Positions 60,724 to 64,000 of a stretch of DNA of 64,000 nucleotides are shown piece after piece. Position 1 is the first letter of the stretch; every line of letters begins with the position of its first letter. The notes under the pieces are model-generated. The model worked only from the letters and a program-made list of their open reading frames with translations, did no database searches and had not been told where the DNA came from. Source of the DNA: an uncultured Solirubrobacterales bacterium (lineage in GTDB: Bacteria > Actinomycetota > Thermoleophilia > Solirubrobacterales > 70-9); NCBI GenBank assembly GCA_903939845.1, contig CAJAIJ010000018.1, positions 62,001 to 126,000 on the forward strand, in the 5' to 3' direction. The translations under genes were made by a program, and so were the position numbers.

Positions 60724-61925
60724 CCGTCCTGTTCGAAATCGTCTTCTGGGTCTCGCTCGGATTGATCTTCTTCACCCACTTCGGGTATCCGGCCGTCCTC
60801 TGGGTCCTGAACGCGTTCGGGGTCGGGTTCGGCGACCCGGTCGATCGACCGAGGCGGCGTGCCTCCCGCTTTCCCGATGCGACCGGAATCGATGTCCCGG
60901 CGGATGACCGTCCGCCACGGCTCCCGAAGGTCTCCTTGATCGTTGCCGCCTACGACGAACAGGACGTGATCGCGGCCAAGGTCGCCAACGCGCTCGCTCT
61001 CGACTACCCCCGCGAGCTCCTCCAGGTGATCGTCGCCTCTGACGGTTCGGGCGACGCCACGGTCGAGCGTGCCCGTGAGGCCGGTGCCGACCTCGTGCTC
61101 GACCTGCCGCGGAGGGGAAAGACCGAGACCCAGAACGCAGCGGTGCGGAAGGCCGATGGCGAGATCCTGGCCTTCTCCGACGCCAACTCGATCTGGGAAG
61201 ACGTCGCCCTGCGGAGCCTGGTCGAGCCCTTCCTGGACGAGAGCGTCGCCTATGTCTGCGGCCAGGTCAAATTCACGGGCCCGGATGGCGGCAACCTCGA
61301 GGGTGCCTACTGGGCCTGGGAGATGAAGGTTCGGAGACTCGAGTCTGGCTTCGCCGGGGTGACCGCCGGCAACGGCGCGATCTATGCGGTCCGGGCTCGC
61401 GATTACGTCGAGCTGGGGCAGGCCGGCTCCCACGATCTGTCACTGCCGTTTGCCCTGGCGAAGGAGGGCCTCGCCTCGATCTATCGGCCGTCTGCCCGAG
61501 CCATCGAGAAGATGGTCCCGACACTCGAGGGCGAACTGTCGAGAAAACGGAGGATGATGGTCGGCCTGTGGGACATCGTGATCGGGGAGCGGATGATCGA
61601 CCTTCGCGGCCTCGGCCCGGCCTACGGTTTCGAGATCGTCTCGCACCGGATCCTCCGCTACCTGACCCCTTTCCTCCATCTTGCCCTCCTGGTCTCGAAC
61701 GTCCTGCTCGTTGCCGTCTTCGGGGCGGGCCTCCTCTACACGGTCTTTCTCGCCCTCCAGCTCGCCTTCTTCCTCGCGGCCGTGCTCGGCCGGTGGATTC
61801 CACTCCTGCCCTTTCGGATCGCCCGTTACTACTCGATGACCACTGCAGCGATCGGATTTGGATTCTGGGACCGGTGGCGGCGCGGCAGGCCGGGCGCATG
61901 GGAAAAGGCAGAGGGGACGAGGTGA
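60720..61925 (+). CDS. Membrane glycosyltransferase family 2
   Basis: 401 residues. One N-terminal helix, then a GT-A domain with VSLIVAAYDEQDVIAAKV, QVIVASDGSGDAT, ILAFSDANSIWEDVAL, TAGNGAIYAVR and SHDLSLPFALAKEGL, ending in KRRMMVGLWD (QxxRW-like region), and three C-terminal membrane helices. The layout resembles processive or membrane-bound GT2 enzymes such as hyaluronan-synthase-like or poly-GlcNAc synthases. TTG start; GTGA overlap with the sugar transferase. Confidence 0.9.
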   Translation: MTVLFEIVFWVSLGLIFFTHFGYPAVLWVLNAFGVGFGDPVDRPRRRASRFPDATGIDVPADDRPPRLPKVSLIVAAYDEQDVIAAKVANALALDYPRELLQVIVASDGSGDATVERAREAGADLVLDLPRRGKTETQNAAVRKADGEILAFSDANSIWEDVALRSLVEPFLDESVAYVCGQVKFTGPDGGNLEGAYWAWEMKVRRLESGFAGVTAGNGAIYAVRARDYVELGQAGSHDLSLPFALAKEGLASIYRPSARAIEKMVPTLEGELSRKRRMMVGLWDIVIGERMIDLRGLGPAYGFEIVSHRILRYLTPFLHLALLVSNVLLVAVFGAGLLYTVFLALQLAFFLAAVLGRWIPLLPFRIARYYSMTTAAIGFGFWDRWRRGRPGAWEKAEGTR

Positions 61926-62485
61926 GCCGGACCCTCGACATCCTCCTGGCCTCGATCCTGCTGGTCGTGTCGGCGCCGTTCCTGCTGATCGCGATGCTCC
62001 TGATCAGGATCGAGGGAGGAGGCTCTGCGATCTACCGTCAGACCCGGGTCGGTCTGAACGGGCACGAGTTCGAGATGCTGAAGCTGAGGACGATGAAGCC
62101 GGGGTCCGATCCGGTCGGAATCGGCACCGCTGTCCAGCTCGATGACCCGAGGGTGACCGGGGTCGGGAGGTGGCTGCGGAGGACTTCGCTCGACGAAGTT
62201 CCCAACCTCGTCAACGTGCTCAGGGGCGAGATGGCCGTGGTCGGCCCGAGGCCGACCATCCCGGCCCAGGTGGCCGACTACACCGACCACCAGAAGCGCA
62301 GGCACGAGGTGCTGCCCGGGATAACGGGCTGGGCTCAGGTCCAGGGCCGGGCCGGGATCCCGTGGGAGGACCGGATCGAGCTCGACATCGAGTACGTCGA
62401 TCGACGGTCGACCGCCCTCGACCTGAAGATCCTGATCAAGACCGTCTGGTTGACGCTTACCGGCCGCGGGCTTGCTCCCGACTGA
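61922..62485 (+). CDS. Undecaprenyl-phosphate sugar phosphotransferase (initiating, short form)
   Basis: 187 residues from the GTG at 61922. One N-terminal hydrophobic re-entrant helix and the bacterial sugar transferase domain with FEMLKLRTMKPGSD, RRTSLDEVPNLVNVLRGEMAVVGPRP and PGITGWAQVQGRAGIPWEDRIELDIEYVD. Such enzymes place the first sugar phosphate on undecaprenyl phosphate. It lacks the four-helix extension of WcaJ, so it is a PglC-like short form. It completes the cluster with polymerase and flippase. Confidence 0.93.
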   Translation: MSRTLDILLASILLVVSAPFLLIAMLLIRIEGGGSAIYRQTRVGLNGHEFEMLKLRTMKPGSDPVGIGTAVQLDDPRVTGVGRWLRRTSLDEVPNLVNVLRGEMAVVGPRPTIPAQVADYTDHQKRRHEVLPGITGWAQVQGRAGIPWEDRIELDIEYVDRRSTALDLKILIKTVWLTLTGRGLAPD

Positions 62486-62511
62486 ACGGCGCCTTTCCCT
62501 ACGATTGACCG

Positions 62512-63420
62512 ATGCGAATCTCTGATCTGATCTCGGAGGGCCGGCCGGTGTTCTCGGCCGAGTTCTTCCCGCCGAAGAGCTCCGAGGGGTTCGATCAGAT
62601 GATCGAGGCAGCCCGTGAGCTGGCCGCGCTCGACCTCGACTTCGTCTCGGTCACCTATGGGGCCGGAGGATCGACCCGCGAGGGCACGGTCGACATCTCG
62701 AAGACCCTGAAAGAGCAGGTCGGCCTCGAGGTCATGGCCCACCTCAGCTGTGTCGGTGAGACGGCCGAGGGCCTGACCGAGACGCTCGATCGTCTGCAGG
62801 AGATAGGGATCGAGAATATCTTCGCCCTGAGGGGGGATCCGCCCAGGGGAGAGACCGACTTCGCCCAGCCCGAGGGAGGCTTCGGCAGCGCGGCAGAGTT
62901 GACCTCCTTCATCACTTCCCGCTACGAGTTCGCGGTGGGAGGCGCCTGCTTCCCCGAGGTTCACCCCGAGGCACCCGACCTCGAGACCGACCTCGCCTAC
63001 CTGAAGACCAAGGTCGATGCCGGAGCCGAGTTCCTGATTACGCAGCTCTTCTTCGACAATCGGGTCTACTTCGACTTCGTCGATGCGGCGAGGGAGGCCG
63101 GGATCGAGGTGCCGATTCTGGCGGGCATCATCCCTGTCACCGGGTTTGCCCACACCAAGCGAATCTGTGAGCTCTGCGATTCCTCCATCCCGGCTCCTTT
63201 CGAGGCCGCGATGCTGGCGGCAGAAGGCGATCCCGGAGCCGAGTTCGACCTCGGTGTCGCCTACGCGGCCCAGCAGAGCGCCGAGCTCCTGGCCGGGGGC
63301 GCACCGGGCGTGCATTTCTACGCTCTGAACAAGGCTCCGGCGACCAGGGCCGTCCTAGGTGCTCTCAGGGCCGCTAGGCCGTGGGAGCGGGCGGCCGGTC
63401 AGGCAGAGGGAGCCCGGTAG
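62512..63420 (+). CDS. metF: 5,10-methylenetetrahydrofolate reductase
   Basis: 302 residues, FAD-dependent TIM barrel with FSAEFFPPKSSEG, FVSVTYGAGGSTREGT, MAHLSCVGE, IENIFALRGDPPRG, GGACFPEVHPEAPD, FLITQLFFDN and a GIIPVTGF segment. It produces 5-methyl-THF for methionine synthesis. It follows the glycan cluster with a 26-base gap and overlaps the convergent FemAB-type gene by 22 bases. Confidence 0.95.
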   Translation: MRISDLISEGRPVFSAEFFPPKSSEGFDQMIEAARELAALDLDFVSVTYGAGGSTREGTVDISKTLKEQVGLEVMAHLSCVGETAEGLTETLDRLQEIGIENIFALRGDPPRGETDFAQPEGGFGSAAELTSFITSRYEFAVGGACFPEVHPEAPDLETDLAYLKTKVDAGAEFLITQLFFDNRVYFDFVDAAREAGIEVPILAGIIPVTGFAHTKRICELCDSSIPAPFEAAMLAAEGDPGAEFDLGVAYAAQQSAELLAGGAPGVHFYALNKAPATRAVLGALRAARPWERAAGQAEGAR

Positions 63421-64000
63421 GCCGGGAAGAAGCCCTCGGCGTCGACTCCGGTCGAGAGTTCCCGGTAGGCCGCCGGATCGCAGATGATCTCCTGGGTGAA
63501 CCACTGCTCTTCGCGGTTGGTGAAACCCCGCTTGAACTCTTCGAGGCGATCCCCCGGGCTGATCCCGCCACCGAGGTTGAGCGCCATGCCCCGCTCGCCG
63601 GCGAATTCGCACATCGCCGTCAGCACGTTCTTCATGGGCGAATCCCGCAGGTGGGCCTCATCCGTTCCGGAGAGGTAGTAGTGGAGCATTCCGTCGGATC
63701 GGGCCGCGATCGAGCCTGCCGCGACCTCCCCTTCACCGTCCCGGGCAAGAGCGAGCCAGGTTGCTTCGGATCCGAGGATCCGCTCGAACCACTCCCTCGA
63801 GAAGAAGTAGTGCCCGGCCGCCCCGGTTCGCTCCATCGTCTCGGTGTAGGCACGGTGAAACCCTTCGAGCTCCCGGCCCGACACCTCGGGGCCGGGAAGG
63901 AACTCGACCGTGTAGCCACGCTTCTCGTTCTTCCGGACCTGTTGCCGGTCCGACATCCTGCTCTTCGGAGGCAGTGCCGGATCGGCCAGGAGGCAGACGT
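63399..64000 (-). CDS. FemAB-type aminoacyl/acyltransferase, 5' end outside window
   Basis: The minus-strand frame has no stop up to the window edge, so the N-terminal part is missing; an internal ATG at 63956 need not be the start. The visible 200 residues form a GNAT-like FemAB domain: RQQVRKNEKRGYTVEF, GFHRAYTETMERTGAAGHYFFSREWFERIL, EVAAGSIAARSDGMLHYYLSGTDEAH, MALNLGGGISPGDRLEEFKRGF. Family members add amino acids to peptidoglycan side chains or acyl groups to surface glycans. The substrate cannot be read. Confidence 0.82.
   Translation of the reverse strand, partial: VCLLADPALPPKSRMSDRQQVRKNEKRGYTVEFLPGPEVSGRELEGFHRAYTETMERTGAAGHYFFSREWFERILGSEATWLALARDGEGEVAAGSIAARSDGMLHYYLSGTDEAHLRDSPMKNVLTAMCEFAGERGMALNLGGGISPGDRLEEFKRGFTNREEQWFTQEIICDPAAYRELSTGVDAEGFFPAYRAPSA

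Overview
The window is a chromosomal segment of a high-GC, Gram-positive-type bacterium. It carries a classical origin-proximal core, an actinobacterial FhaA/FhaB/PstP/RodA/PbpA/PknB signalling and cell-wall locus, menaquinone and cytochrome bc genes, and a glucosyl-3-phosphoglycerate pathway. The bc complex has a Firmicutes-like layout (single-span Rieske, cytochrome b split in two, cytochrome c fused to the second half). Together with FhaA-type kinase genes this points to a deep-branching actinobacterium such as Thermoleophilia/Solirubrobacterales or Rubrobacteria. That placement is inference from gene content, not from a marker-gene tree. I saw no rRNA, prophage, insertion sequence or CRISPR array.

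Layout. 0-8 kb: a truncated membrane protein, a PLP aminotransferase, a methyltransferase, a phosphatase/synthase pair for glucosyl- (or mannosyl-) glycerate, a FolP-like protein and a DUF1998-type helicase, closed by tRNA-Phe. 8-17 kb, mostly minus strand: a secreted protein, tRNA-Lys, a tatA-tatC-TPR operon, dcd, then a respiratory operon running from a degenerate prenyl-synthase-like protein through qcrA, qcrB, qcrC and menG to a polyprenyl synthase. 17-22.7 kb: ymdB, an alkaline-phosphatase-fold protein, an aminotransferase-ddl pair, a DUF151 nuclease and tRNA-Ile. 22.8-37 kb: the origin region. parB-parA, rsmG-jag-yidC-yidD-rnpA-rpmH run leftwards, and dnaA-dnaN-recF-dciA-gyrB-gyrA run rightwards. 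The strand switch at about 27.5-27.7 kb and a canonical parS site at 26.92 kb place the origin nearby, although no textbook DnaA box was found.

37-50 kb: pheA, a surface-anchored unknown, then a rightward locus of a polytopic Ser/Thr kinase, fhaA, fhaB, pstP, rodA, pbpA, pknB and a second ddl, facing a third kinase with a discoidin-like sensor. 50-62.5 kb: purM and uppP, then a surface polysaccharide cluster (CapD-like epimerase, a LytR_C protein, a FlgD-Ig-like protein, an O-antigen-ligase-type polymerase, a flippase, three glycosyltransferases and an initiating sugar transferase). The window ends with metF and a truncated FemAB-type gene.

How the parts relate: the Tat genes lie near a Rieske protein with a Tat-like signal. 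The prenyl synthase and MenG make the menaquinone that the adjacent bc complex uses. Ddl, UppP, RodA, PbpA and the polysaccharide genes all feed on peptidoglycan or undecaprenyl-phosphate metabolism and sit around the kinase/phosphatase system likely to control them. Genes are very tightly packed, with many 4-base TTGA/GTGA/ATGA stop-start overlaps and many TTG and GTG starts.
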